DNA of 64,000 nt from Myxococcales bacterium. GTDB taxonomy: Bacteria; Myxococcota_A; Polyangia; Polyangiales; Polyangiaceae. This document shows positions 36,924 through 45,097 of the stretch, piece after piece. A program made the position numbers and the translations under genes. Where the stretch lies: contig JANYHK010000048.1 in NCBI GenBank assembly GCA_025359105.1, forward strand, positions 1 to 64,000. The letters are read 5' to 3'. Every line of letters starts with the position of its first letter. The first letter of the stretch is position 1. Below the pieces are notes generated by a model that was not told where the DNA came from, did no database searches, and saw only the letters and a list, made by a program, of their open reading frames with translations.

Positions 36924-39245
36924 ATGCGGACGAAGCGTGCAGCCTGGGCCTTTGCTCTGATCGTCTCGGCCGTGGCGGCCGCGACCGCGCCCGGCTGCGG
37001 GTCGACCTCACCGAACGGCTTCACCGACACCGACGCGTCGGACGCGCAAGCGCTTGGCGACTCGCCCGGCAGAGATCAAGGCCTCGGCGACCCGTGCGTC
37101 AGCGGCAACCCGTGCGGCGACGGCGGCGTGTGCGCGGGCAGCACGTGTTGCGCGCGCGAGCACGCGTGCGGCGCCGCGTGCTGCGGCGGCAAGGACGTGT
37201 GCTCCTTCCTCAAGTGCGTCACCCCCGGAGCGAGCTGCTTCGACTCCAGCGACTGCCCGCCCGACCAGTACTGCGACTACGCGCTCGGCACCGGCGACGC
37301 TGGCGCGCCGTCGGCGGACGCGTCGTGCGTCGGCGGAGCCCCCCAGAAGAGCGGTCGCTGCCTCCCGCGCCCGCCCATCTGCGCTCCGGACGCCGGGCAG
37401 GGCGGCCTCACGTGCCTCGACAAATGCGAATACAGGGGGGCCTCCGCGTTCAAGCCCGAGCTGAAGTTCGCGTGGGGCGGCCACGTGACCGCTCCGTTCG
37501 ACACCGACGTCATGATGGCGCCCATCGTCATCCAGCTCGACGACGACAACTGCGATGGCAAGATCAACGAGCAGGACATTCCCGAGATTGTCTTCACGAC
37601 GTTCACGGGCGGCGACTACCAGAACAGCGGCACGCTCCACGCGATCTCGATCGTGCAGGGCAAGGTCGTCGACAAGTGGTCCAAGCCAGGTGAGGTCTAC
37701 CCCGGTACGCAGCTCGCCGCCGGCGATCTCGACGGCAAGAACGGCAACGAGATCGTCACGTGCAGCACGGCGGGCACGGTCCGCGCGTACCACGGCGACG
37801 GCTCGCTCTTCTGGAACAGCGCGCCCGGCGTCGGCTGTTACATGCCGTCGATCGCGGATATGGACGGCGACGGCAAGGCCGAGGTCATCGTCGAGGGCGG
37901 TATCCTCTATGGATTCGACGGTACGACGAAGGCGACCTTCTCGGCGGCGCTGTCCGGCACGTTCGCAGTCAGTGACATCGACGGCGACGGCGCGCTCGAC
38001 GTCGTGACGTCCAGTCAGGCGTACCACGCGGACGGCAAGCTCTTCGTCGACACCGGCGTTGCTGGAAGCTGGCCCGCCGTCGGTGACTTCGACAAGGACG
38101 GCAGGCCGGAGATCGTTGCCGTTTACACGGGCTCGCACACGACGTCGTTCTGGCACTACGACGCCGCGCAGGCGGCCAAATTCTCGTGGGTCCGTCAGGG
38201 CGTCGACATCAACGGCGTGCTCCCGCAGCACTGCGATCCCGGCAGCGCGGGCTTCACGACCGGCGGCGGACCCCCGACGGTCGCCGACTTCGACGGTGAC
38301 GGCTTCCCCGACGTCGCGCTCGCCGGCGGCATCGGCTACACGGTGCTGAGCGGTGCCAAGGTCGTGAACGCGGTCCTCGCAAACACTGCGACTGTGCTCT
38401 GGACCGTCGGCACGACCGACTGCTCGTCGGCGGCGACGGGGAGCTCCGTCTTCGACTTCGACGGGGACGGCAAGGCCGAGGTCGTCTACTCCGACGAGAA
38501 CCACCTGCGCATCTACGAGGGGCCGACCGGCAAGGTCCTGTTCGAGACGTGCAACACGACCGGAACCCTCATCGAGTACCCGCTCGTCGCGGACGTCGAC
38601 AACGACGGCCACGCCGACATCGTCGTCGTCTCCAACGCGTACGCCAGCGGCAACGCCGAGTACCAGTGCACCGATGCTACGGGGGCCATCGCGCAGTCGG
38701 GCGTGCGCATCTTCGGCGACACGGCCGGAAGCTGGGTCCGCACGCGCCGCATCTGGAACGAGCACGCGTACCACGTCACCAACGTGAACGAGGACGGCAC
38801 GATCCCCAAGCAGGAGCTGCCCAACTGGAAGCAGCCCGGCCTCAACAACTTCCGCCAGAACAAGCAACCCGGGAGCGAGTTCGCCGCGCCCGACGCCGTC
38901 GTCGCGATCGCGCCGGTGTGCACGGGCCCCTACGGTCTCGTCGCCACCGTGACGAACATCGGCGAGGCGCCGCTCCCGGCGGGCGTCGTCGTCGGCTTCT
39001 ACACGGGCACGCCCGGCAGCGGCACGAAGATAGGTAGCGGCACGACGACGCGGATGCTCTATCCGCCGCAGTCCGAACAGGTGCTCCTGCCGCTGCCGAC
39101 GCCGCCGGCGGGTGTTCGGGAGGGGAGCCTCACGGTGTATGCCGTCGTGGATGACACGACGACGCCGCATCCGTCCTGGCATGAGTGCCGGGTCGACAAC
39201 GATACGTCCGCCGCGATCAGCGCGAACTGCAACGGTGTGAAGTAA
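36924..39245 (+). CDS. FG-GAP/VCBS-repeat lipoprotein
   Basis: The 773-residue protein has a lipoprotein signal (AAATAPGCGS) and a Cys-rich segment at about 60-170. Then come many FG-GAP/VCBS-type repeats with Asp-rich calcium-loop motifs (DMDGDGKAEVIVEGG, DFDGDGKAEVVYSD, DVDNDGHADIVVVS), as in integrin-like beta-propellers. A CARDB-like C-terminal domain (about 670-770, VVGFYTGTPGSG) follows. Probably a surface-exposed, calcium-dependent binding protein. It follows the LuxC-like gene after 37 bases but looks functionally unrelated. Confidence 0.75.
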   Translation: MRTKRAAWAFALIVSAVAAATAPGCGSTSPNGFTDTDASDAQALGDSPGRDQGLGDPCVSGNPCGDGGVCAGSTCCAREHACGAACCGGKDVCSFLKCVTPGASCFDSSDCPPDQYCDYALGTGDAGAPSADASCVGGAPQKSGRCLPRPPICAPDAGQGGLTCLDKCEYRGASAFKPELKFAWGGHVTAPFDTDVMMAPIVIQLDDDNCDGKINEQDIPEIVFTTFTGGDYQNSGTLHAISIVQGKVVDKWSKPGEVYPGTQLAAGDLDGKNGNEIVTCSTAGTVRAYHGDGSLFWNSAPGVGCYMPSIADMDGDGKAEVIVEGGILYGFDGTTKATFSAALSGTFAVSDIDGDGALDVVTSSQAYHADGKLFVDTGVAGSWPAVGDFDKDGRPEIVAVYTGSHTTSFWHYDAAQAAKFSWVRQGVDINGVLPQHCDPGSAGFTTGGGPPTVADFDGDGFPDVALAGGIGYTVLSGAKVVNAVLANTATVLWTVGTTDCSSAATGSSVFDFDGDGKAEVVYSDENHLRIYEGPTGKVLFETCNTTGTLIEYPLVADVDNDGHADIVVVSNAYASGNAEYQCTDATGAIAQSGVRIFGDTAGSWVRTRRIWNEHAYHVTNVNEDGTIPKQELPNWKQPGLNNFRQNKQPGSEFAAPDAVVAIAPVCTGPYGLVATVTNIGEAPLPAGVVVGFYTGTPGSGTKIGSGTTTRMLYPPQSEQVLLPLPTPPAGVREGSLTVYAVVDDTTTPHPSWHECRVDNDTSAAISANCNGVK

Positions 39246-39246
39246 G

Positions 39247-39312
39247 GTCGGCGTCGGAGTCGGCGTCGGAGTCGGCGTCGGCGTCGGAGTCGGCGTCGGC
39301 GTCGGCGTCGGC
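39247..39312. repeat. Hexanucleotide array, 11 units, between convergent genes
   Basis: Eleven tandem 6-base units of GTCGGC or GTCGGA fill almost the whole space between the FG-GAP stop (39243-39245) and the crotonase stop (39314-39316). The same unit, in the same orientation, makes up the C-terminal array of the lipoprotein gene on the other side of the crotonase gene (40291-40452). Confidence 0.9.
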
Positions 39313-39313
39313 T

Positions 39314-40252
39314 TCAGCCCTTGAACGTCGACGGGCCGAAGTCTCCGAACGGCTCGTCGCGCTCGCGCACGGCCTGCTTGAAGCCGACTTCTGCTGCGCG
39401 GGTCTGGAACGCGTACCCCTCCTTCGTGTGGCGCGCGATCCCGTCGAAGAACGTCCCCAGCATCTGGCTGGGCGCGAGCCCCTGCGCGTGGACGACCTGG
39501 TTCAGCATCAGCTTGTGCATCACGAGCTGGTTCACCGGCACGCGTGCGATGCGCTCGAGCAAGGCCTCCGTGCGCACGTCCAGCTCGGATGCCGGAGGCG
39601 CCTCGGTCGCCAGTCCCCACTCCTTCGCCTCCTTGCCGGACAGGCAGTCGCCGGTGAAAAGCAGCCGTTTCGCCTTCTCCAGACCGATACGGTACGCCCA
39701 CAGCGCCGTGGTCGGCACACCCCACACGCGCGCGGGCGGGTAGCCGATCTTCGCGTCCTCGGCGATGACGAGCAGGTCCGAGCACAGCGCCATGTCGGTC
39801 CCGCCGGCGACGCAAAAGCCGTGCACTTTGCACACGACCGGCTTCTCCGCGTGGAACAGTGACATGAAGCCGCGGACGTTGCGGCTCATCATCGCGTAGT
39901 CGACCGTCGGGTCCCACGTCCCCGCCGGGTCGTGGTTTTCGAACTGCACGAGCGGGTCGAGCAGGCTCCCGCGCTTCGCCGCACTCGCGGGCTCCCCTGG
40001 ACCTTGGCCGGGAAGCGGCTCGTTCTTGAGGCGCGATTCGGCGCTCTCGACGAGATCGTAGCCGCCGCAGAAGCCCTTGCCGGCGCCGGCGAGGCAGATG
40101 ACGTGCACCTGCGGATCGAGGCACGCGTCCTCGACGCAGGCGGCGAGCTCGCGGGGCATCTCCATCGTGATGCCGTTGCCGCGGGCCGGGCGGTTGAGCG
40201 TGATGCGCGCGACGCGGCCGGTGACCTCGTAGGTCATGGTCTTAGGGATCAT
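39314..40252 (-). CDS. Enoyl-CoA hydratase/isomerase family protein (crotonase)
   Basis: From ATG 40250-40252 ([15 protein letters not shown] 40235-40237 is an alternative) the product has 312 residues. Crotonase-fold signatures are [25 protein letters not shown] (oxyanion-hole strand) and [19 protein letters not shown]. The family hydrates or isomerises acyl-CoA thioesters. A segment around residues 70-110 is longer than in short crotonases. The specific substrate cannot be told. The gene lies between two copies of the same hexanucleotide array. Confidence 0.85.
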   Translation of the reverse strand: MIPKTMTYEVTGRVARITLNRPARGNGITMEMPRELAACVEDACLDPQVHVICLAGAGKGFCGGYDLVESAESRLKNEPLPGQGPGEPASAAKRGSLLDPLVQFENHDPAGTWDPTVDYAMMSRNVRGFMSLFHAEKPVVCKVHGFCVAGGTDMALCSDLLVIAEDAKIGYPPARVWGVPTTALWAYRIGLEKAKRLLFTGDCLSGKEAKEWGLATEAPPASELDVRTEALLERIARVPVNQLVMHKLMLNQVVHAQGLAPSQMLGTFFDGIARHTKEGYAFQTRAAEVGFKQAVRERDEPFGDFGPSTFKG

Positions 40253-40278
40253 CGGCGAAGGGTACGCCGAAAAAGGGA

Positions 40279-40788
40279 TCAGCCGGCGGCGTCGGGGCCG
40301 GCGTCGGCGTCGGCGTCGGAACCGGAGTCGGAGTCGGAGTCGGCGTCGGAACCGGAGTCGGCGTCGGAGCCGGAGTCGGAACCGGCGTCGGCGTCGGAAC
40401 CGGAGTCGGAACCGGCGTCGGCGTCGGCGTCGGAACCGGGGTCGGCGTCGGGTCCCGGCACCGCGCCGTCCTCCAGCGGGCTCCCGTCCGCCTCGCACGA
40501 GAAGTCCGTCGTGCACGCCCACTTGCCCTTGCCGTCGCCGCCGGCCTTGCACTGGCAGCCGTCCGTCTTGCACTGCCGGAAGCAGATGAGCCCGCTCGCC
40601 GGGCACGGGTCGCCCGAGTGGGTGAAGGTCGCGCAGAACGCCGCGGCGTCGCTCGCCGCGAAGCTGCCGTCGTCCGAGGCGTCACCGCTGTCGCCGCTCG
40701 ATCCGCTGCCCGGGCAGCCCGCGGCCGCGAGCGCGAGCGCGAGCATCATGCCGGCGGCGGCGGCGGAGGCGAGGACGGGCGTGCGCAC
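40279..40788 (-). CDS. Lipoprotein with Ser/Asp/Ala repeat tail
   Basis: The 169-residue protein has a lipoprotein signal ([13 protein letters not shown]), then an eight-Cys segment ([21 protein letters not shown] and onward), followed by about 55 residues made only of Asp, Ser, Ala, Gly and Pro ([20 protein letters not shown]). The tail is acidic and flexible, like SD-repeat stalks of cell-surface proteins, and comes from the hexanucleotide array. No specific function is recognised. Confidence 0.65.
   Translation of the reverse strand: MRTPVLASAAAAGMMLALALAAAGCPGSGSSGDSGDASDDGSFAASDAAAFCATFTHSGDPCPASGLICFRQCKTDGCQCKAGGDGKGKWACTTDFSCEADGSPLEDGAVPGPDADPGSDADADAGSDSGSDADAGSDSGSDADSGSDADSDSDSGSDADADAGPDAAG
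40291..40452. repeat. Hexanucleotide array coding the SD-repeat tail
   Basis: About 27 imperfect units of GTCGGC, GTCGGA or variants with ACCGG on the + strand; read from the minus strand they encode Asp/Ser/Ala pairs. Copy number could change by slippage in steps of two residues without shifting the frame. Confidence 0.85.
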
Positions 40789-40815
40789 GTACTCAGTCTA
40801 AGTCGTCGGGCGCGA

Positions 40816-41757
40816 TCATGCTCCACGACTTATCTTCGGGCCGAGTGCGCGCGTTTCGCCGATGTCGAGGATCCAGAGCCGGTCCTCGGCGTGGCCGCGC
40901 CCTCGCCACCACGCACGCATGCGCTCCGGGGGCTCGCCCAGCGGCTCGTCCGTCAGCTTGAACGTGCCCCAGTGCATCGCCACGAGGTGGCCCGCGCCGA
41001 GGAGCTCCCATGCGCGGCCTGCCTCTTCTGGCCCCATGTGCTGCTCCTGCATGAACCACACGGGGTCGTACGCGCCGATCGGCAAGAGCGCGTAGTCGAT
41101 CTTCGGGAAGCGCTCGCCGATCGCGCAAAAGACGCGCTCGCTGAACGCGGTGTCGCCGGCGTGGTAGCTCGTGCCCTCGGGCGCCTCGTACACGAAGCCG
41201 CCCCAGAGGCGCCGGTTTCGATCCCACGGAAGGCGCATCGACCAGTGCTGCGCCGGCACCAGGGTGATCTTCAGGGCACCGGTCGTGAACGTCTCGAACC
41301 ACCCGAGCTCGACGACGTTCGGGAGACCCGCCTCGTGGAGGATCTCTCCGCAGTCGCGCGGCACGACGTACGTGGGCGCCCGCCCCAGCGCCTTGAGCGA
41401 CGCGACATCAAGGTGGTCGTAGTGTGTGTGCGAGATGGTCACGACGTCGATCGGAGGAAGATCCTCCGTCGCCACGCCCGGCGCCGTGTGGCGCTTGATG
41501 GTGCCGATGCGCGGCACGAGGATCGGATCGGTCGCGACGAGCTTCCCCGCGAGCCGCTTCACGAACGACGCATGGCCGATCCACGTGAGGTGCGCGGACG
41601 GGTCCGTCAGCGAGGAGCCGTCGTTATCACGCCGAGGCGTGACGAAGCGGTCGCTATTTCTCCACTTCTTGTCGCGGATGCGCGCGAGCTGCCACTTGAG
41701 CAGATCGCCGAGCCTCTTGTCCGGCGTCGTGCCGTCGAGGTTCGTGTACAGCGGCAT
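40816..41757 (-). CDS. Metallo-beta-lactamase-fold hydrolase (NAPE-PLD/UlaG-like)
   Basis: The 313-residue protein has the double-zinc motif SHTHYDHLD (109-117), an initial WIGHASFVKRLAGKLVATDP strand pair typical of the NAPE-PLD/UlaG branch, and downstream metal-ligand motifs including YHAGDTAFSE and HWGTF. Members hydrolyse N-acyl phosphatidylethanolamines or other lactone and phosphodiester substrates. Without a signal peptide it is probably cytoplasmic. The substrate is unknown. It is transcribed with the jag-yidC cluster on the same strand 26 bases away. Confidence 0.85.
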   Translation of the reverse strand: MPLYTNLDGTTPDKRLGDLLKWQLARIRDKKWRNSDRFVTPRRDNDGSSLTDPSAHLTWIGHASFVKRLAGKLVATDPILVPRIGTIKRHTAPGVATEDLPPIDVVTISHTHYDHLDVASLKALGRAPTYVVPRDCGEILHEAGLPNVVELGWFETFTTGALKITLVPAQHWSMRLPWDRNRRLWGGFVYEAPEGTSYHAGDTAFSERVFCAIGERFPKIDYALLPIGAYDPVWFMQEQHMGPEEAGRAWELLGAGHLVAMHWGTFKLTDEPLGEPPERMRAWWRGRGHAEDRLWILDIGETRALGPKISRGA

Positions 41758-41783
41758 GCCGGGTCAGGCCGGTCAGCGAGCGT

Positions 41784-42338
41784 TCAGGAGCCCTGCGCCG
41801 GGCGCACGGGGATGATCTGCACGCGGCGGTCCGGGCCTTCGCCGTTGGACTCCGTCCGCACGCCCGTCATCTCCTTCAGCGCCATGTGCACGATGCGGCG
41901 ATCGCGCGCGCTCATCGGATCGAACGTGATGATCTTGCCCTCCTGCGCGACGCGCTCGGCGAGGCGCTTGGCCATCTGTCCGAGCTGGTCCTCGTGGCGG
42001 GCGCGGTAGCCCTCGGCGTCGACCTGGACGTGCTTGCGCTCCTCGCCCGCTTTGTGGGCGATGCGGCTCGTCAGGTACTGGATCGCCTCGAGCACGGAGC
42101 CACGCTTGCCGATCACGCGGCCGGCGTCGGGGCCTTCGATCTCGATCCGGATCTCGTCCTCGTTGCCCTCGCCGTCGTCGGGCGCGAGGTTCACCTCGGT
42201 GTCCATCTGCATGTGCGAGAGCAACGTCCGGACGAACGTGAGGCTGCGCGCCGTCTGCGCATCGAGGTTCTCCTCGGATGCCGCGACGCGGACGCCCTGT
42301 CCGTCTTGCTGCTTCGGATCGGTGGTGGTCTCAGACAC
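41784..42338 (-). CDS. jag: Jag/KhpB KH-R3H RNA-binding protein
   Basis: The 184-residue protein has a KH domain with the GKRG motif (77-80) in AGRVIGKRGSVLEAIQYL and an R3H domain (R-x3-H at ARDRRIVHMAL near residue 150) that bind RNA. An unordered N-terminus of about 30 residues precedes them; the longer Jag-N domain of some homologues is absent. It is co-located with yidC in many bacteria, and the start overlaps the yidC stop by eight bases. Confidence 0.9.
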   Translation of the reverse strand: MSETTTDPKQQDGQGVRVAASEENLDAQTARSLTFVRTLLSHMQMDTEVNLAPDDGEGNEDEIRIEIEGPDAGRVIGKRGSVLEAIQYLTSRIAHKAGEERKHVQVDAEGYRARHEDQLGQMAKRLAERVAQEGKIITFDPMSARDRRIVHMALKEMTGVRTESNGEGPDRRVQIIPVRPAQGS

Positions 42339-44085
42339 GTGCTTTTCCCTTTCCTAGACTCGGCGGGCCGTTGGCATCGACTTGCTTGACGACGATGTCA
42401 CCCTTCGAGGATCCCGATGATGGCGATCGGGGCGCGACTTTTTCGACGATCAGCTGCTGGGAGATGCCCAGAAGGCTGTTGGTCAGCATGTAAACACCGA
42501 GCGCGGCCGGGAGGAAGAGCATCATGACGGTGAAGACGGCCGGGAGCATGTACATCATCATCTTCTGCTGCATCGGATCCATGCCCTGCTGGGGCACGAT
42601 CCGCTGCTGCACGATCATGAACACGCCGAGAACGATCGGGAGAATGTAGAAGCGGTCGGGGGCGGAGAGGTCGGTAAACCAAAGGAATTTGGTGTGGTAC
42701 ATCTCCACCGCCGTCTGCAGCGTCGTGTACATCGCGAACCACACCGGCATCTGAACGAGCTGTGGCAGGCAGCCTCCGAGTGGGTTCACGCCGTGCTTGC
42801 GATAGAGCTCCATCGTCGCGAGCTGCTTGGCCTGCGCGTCGTCCTGAAAGCGGGCGCCGAGGATGTCCATCTCCGGCTTCAGCTTGCGCATCGCGATCGT
42901 GGTCTTGATCTGCTTGAGCGACAGCGGGAACAAGATGAGGCGCAGGCAGATCGTCATGACGATGATCGCCAGGCCCCAGTTGCCCGTGACCTTGTCGTGG
43001 AAGAACTCGAGCACCTTGATGAGGAACTTCGCGACCGGCGAGAAGAACCCCAGGTTGATGGCGTCGCCTAGCCCGGCGCGTCCGCCGCCCGCGGCCGCGA
43101 GCACGTCCCGCTCCTTGGGGCCGAAGAACGCCGTCTGCCTGTACGTGGCTGCTTCGAGCGGCTTGAGCTCGCGAACCGGGTAGATGAGCTTGCCGTGGTA
43201 GACGGCGCCCGACGCGTCGTCGTCCATCGGCTTGCCGTACGCTTTGCGCGCCTCGGCGAGGAGGCCGCACTCGGCCTTGTCCCCGCCTTCGGGGAGAATC
43301 GCCTGGACGAAGTAGTAGTTGTTCACGCCGACCCACCGATCGACGAGCGGCTCTTCGTACCAGCCGCTCTTCGTTTCCTTGATCGGGAAATCGTCTTTCT
43401 GCTTGCGCGTGACGTCCTTGTCGCGCGCGCAGTCGAGCTCGGTCGCGAACGGCGAGACGCGCCCCAGGCTTCCTTTGACCTCGCCGTTGGTGCGGTAGGC
43501 GTACGCCTCGATGTCGAAGCGGTGCTTCTTCGGCGCGTCGGCGAGGTTCTTCACCTCCGTCTCGACGGAGAGCTCGAACGGGCGCTCGCCGATCTTAACC
43601 GTCTTGCTGATCGCGACGCCGTCGTCCGCAAACGTGAACTTGCAGCCGGTGTCGCCCAGGCGCTCGAGCTTCCAGTCGAAGCGGTCGAACTTGACCTGAT
43701 CGTTGGCTCCCTCGCCACGGAAGAGCGTCCGGAGCGAGCGCCAGCGCTCCTGATCCGTCGTCACCATGTCGAAGCCGTCGGTCCCGGCGTAGCGCGCGTC
43801 GCGGATGAAGAGGTGCGTGAGGGCCGCGCCCCGCGTCGAGAGCTCGGCGTCGAAGCGTTTGCCTTTGATCTTGCAGATCTCGCCTTCCACGGGCTCCCAC
43901 GGCTTGCCGTCGGGCCCGGGCGCGTCGACCGCGTCGGGCACGAAGCCGGGGGCGTTCGTATAGACCTCTTCCGGAACGTTGTGTGTCGTGTCGCTCTTGC
44001 CCGAAATGAGGGGCATTCCCCACTTCCAGAACGCGAGCATGGCCACCGCGATGACGAGCCAACGGACTACGGTGTTACGATCCAT
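42331..44085 (-). CDS. yidC: YidC membrane protein insertase
   Basis: From ATG 44083-44085 (MDRNTVVRWLVIAVAMLAFW) the 584-residue protein has an N-terminal signal-anchor, a large periplasmic domain (about 60-360) of the Gram-negative type, and the conserved C-terminal insertase with five membrane spans (for example WGLAIIVMTICLRLILFPL and the GCLPQLVQMPVWFAMY region). It inserts and folds inner-membrane proteins with or without SecYEG. The start overlaps the yidD stop by 11 bases. Confidence 0.95.
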   Translation of the reverse strand: MDRNTVVRWLVIAVAMLAFWKWGMPLISGKSDTTHNVPEEVYTNAPGFVPDAVDAPGPDGKPWEPVEGEICKIKGKRFDAELSTRGAALTHLFIRDARYAGTDGFDMVTTDQERWRSLRTLFRGEGANDQVKFDRFDWKLERLGDTGCKFTFADDGVAISKTVKIGERPFELSVETEVKNLADAPKKHRFDIEAYAYRTNGEVKGSLGRVSPFATELDCARDKDVTRKQKDDFPIKETKSGWYEEPLVDRWVGVNNYYFVQAILPEGGDKAECGLLAEARKAYGKPMDDDASGAVYHGKLIYPVRELKPLEAATYRQTAFFGPKERDVLAAAGGGRAGLGDAINLGFFSPVAKFLIKVLEFFHDKVTGNWGLAIIVMTICLRLILFPLSLKQIKTTIAMRKLKPEMDILGARFQDDAQAKQLATMELYRKHGVNPLGGCLPQLVQMPVWFAMYTTLQTAVEMYHTKFLWFTDLSAPDRFYILPIVLGVFMIVQQRIVPQQGMDPMQQKMMMYMLPAVFTVMMLFLPAALGVYMLTNSLLGISQQLIVEKVAPRSPSSGSSKGDIVVKQVDANGPPSLGKGKARV

Positions 44086-44338
44086 TCGGGCTTCTTTCGG
44101 GGGCGGCTTGGGCGGCGGGCGGGAGGTCGACGCCCCCGGGATGAAACGGGTGGCACTTACACAGGCGCACGATTGAAAGCAAGCTGCCTTTCCCGGCGCC
44201 ATGCGTGGAGATGCACGCTGCAGCGTACCGCGAGCACGACGGCTCGAACCGGCAGGCCGGCCCCAGGAGACCGACGAGCACGGGCGACACGAGCCGCTGG
44301 TAGGCCCGGATGAACGCGAGGAGGAGCTTGGCGATCAC
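44075..44338 (-). CDS. yidD: YidD membrane protein insertion efficiency factor
   Basis: The 87-residue protein has the family's LLLAFIRAYQRLVSP start, the cysteine motif ACRFEPSCSRYA, and HPFHPGGVDLPP near its end. YidD is membrane-associated and lies next to rnpA and yidC in most bacteria, assisting membrane protein insertion. Start and stop both overlap their neighbours (rnpA by four bases, yidC by eleven), so it is translated as part of the cluster. Confidence 0.93.
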   Translation of the reverse strand: MIAKLLLAFIRAYQRLVSPVLVGLLGPACRFEPSCSRYAAACISTHGAGKGSLLSIVRLCKCHPFHPGGVDLPPAAQAAPERSPNGS

Positions 44339-44757
44339 TCTGGCCCGGCCTTTTTCCCGGGCAGAGCATGCGCACTCTTTGGGCCCCGCGCCACCGTTTC
44401 GACCGCACGTTTACGGAGCAGCGATGCGATGCCGGCCCATTCGGACCGCACGTCGGCCAACCCCAGAGAATCTGCTCCATTTTTGGCGATCACGACCAGA
44501 TCGACGCCGTCGGGAAGCAAATCCTTCCATCCGCGAAAGCACTCCCGGCAGAGCCGCTTGATGCGGTTGCGCGCGACGGCGTCACCCACCTTCTTCGTCA
44601 CGAGCAGCCCAATCCGCGCCGGCACCGGAGCGCCCCGCTGGGCCGCGACGAGTAGCACGAAATGGGCACACGTCACCCGGCGCGAATCTTGTTGAATTCG
44701 CAAAAAATCCGAGCGTTTACGCACCCTTCGCGACTTCGGAAAGTCGGCGCGGGGCAT
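44335..44757 (-). CDS. rnpA: Ribonuclease P protein component
   Basis: From ATG 44755-44757 (MPRADFPKSRRVRKRSDFLR) the 140-residue protein has the RnpA fold with RVRKRSDFLRI and the RNR signature AVARNRIKRLCRE. It supports the catalytic RNA in 5' maturation of tRNA. The longer upstream frame overlaps the untranslated gap after rpmH and is not supported. The gene follows rpmH by 61 bases. Confidence 0.93.
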   Translation of the reverse strand: MPRADFPKSRRVRKRSDFLRIQQDSRRVTCAHFVLLVAAQRGAPVPARIGLLVTKKVGDAVARNRIKRLCRECFRGWKDLLPDGVDLVVIAKNGADSLGLADVRSEWAGIASLLRKRAVETVARGPKSAHALPGKKAGPE

Positions 44758-44818
44758 GGTGGCGCGGGGCGGGCGGAGGCGGCCGGGGAAGGGAGAAGAG
44801 CCGAGCCGGCAGACGCGT

Positions 44819-44968
44819 CTACTTCTGGTAGACGCCGACCGACAGACGACGGCGGCCCTTGCGACGGCGATTCGCGAGAACCTTCTGACCACCGGAGGTG
44901 GCCATGCGGGCTCGGAAGCCGTGCGTCCGAACGCGGCGCAGGTTGTGGGGCTGGTACGTGCGTTTCAT
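44819..44968 (-). CDS. rpmH: 50S ribosomal protein L34
   Basis: Reading from ATG 44966-44968 on the minus strand gives a 49-residue product beginning [20 protein letters not shown] and ending [11 protein letters not shown]. It is short enough to be missed by ORF searches with a length cut-off. The sequence matches bacterial L34, with the basic [15 protein letters not shown] core. It opens the conserved rpmH-rnpA-yidD-yidC-jag cluster. No Shine-Dalgarno site is seen before it; a TTGACG at 45004-45009 could be the -35 of its promoter, but the -10 is weak. Confidence 0.97.
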   Translation of the reverse strand: MKRTYQPHNLRRVRTHGFRARMATSGGQKVLANRRRKGRRRLSVGVYQK

Positions 44969-45097
44969 TTGGGGGTGCGCAATCAAGCATCTTGGCAGGA
45001 CCGCGTCAAGAGGAGAGGCGGGCTCATCATTTTCAGAGCTTTCCTTTAGGACGATCGGTTACCGTCGAAGAACGCAGTCGTCGGGCGCATTTCCCAG

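Noticed and set aside
37008-40124. Minus-strand open frame of over 1000 codons containing a Pro-Thr run across the hexanucleotide array
   Set aside because: The frame runs through the antisense of the FG-GAP gene and the crotonase; the Pro-Thr run is the array read out of frame.
44969-45097. Possible replication origin beside rpmH
   Set aside because: No DnaA-box-like sequences (TTATCCACA or close variants) in the gap, and no dnaA next to it.
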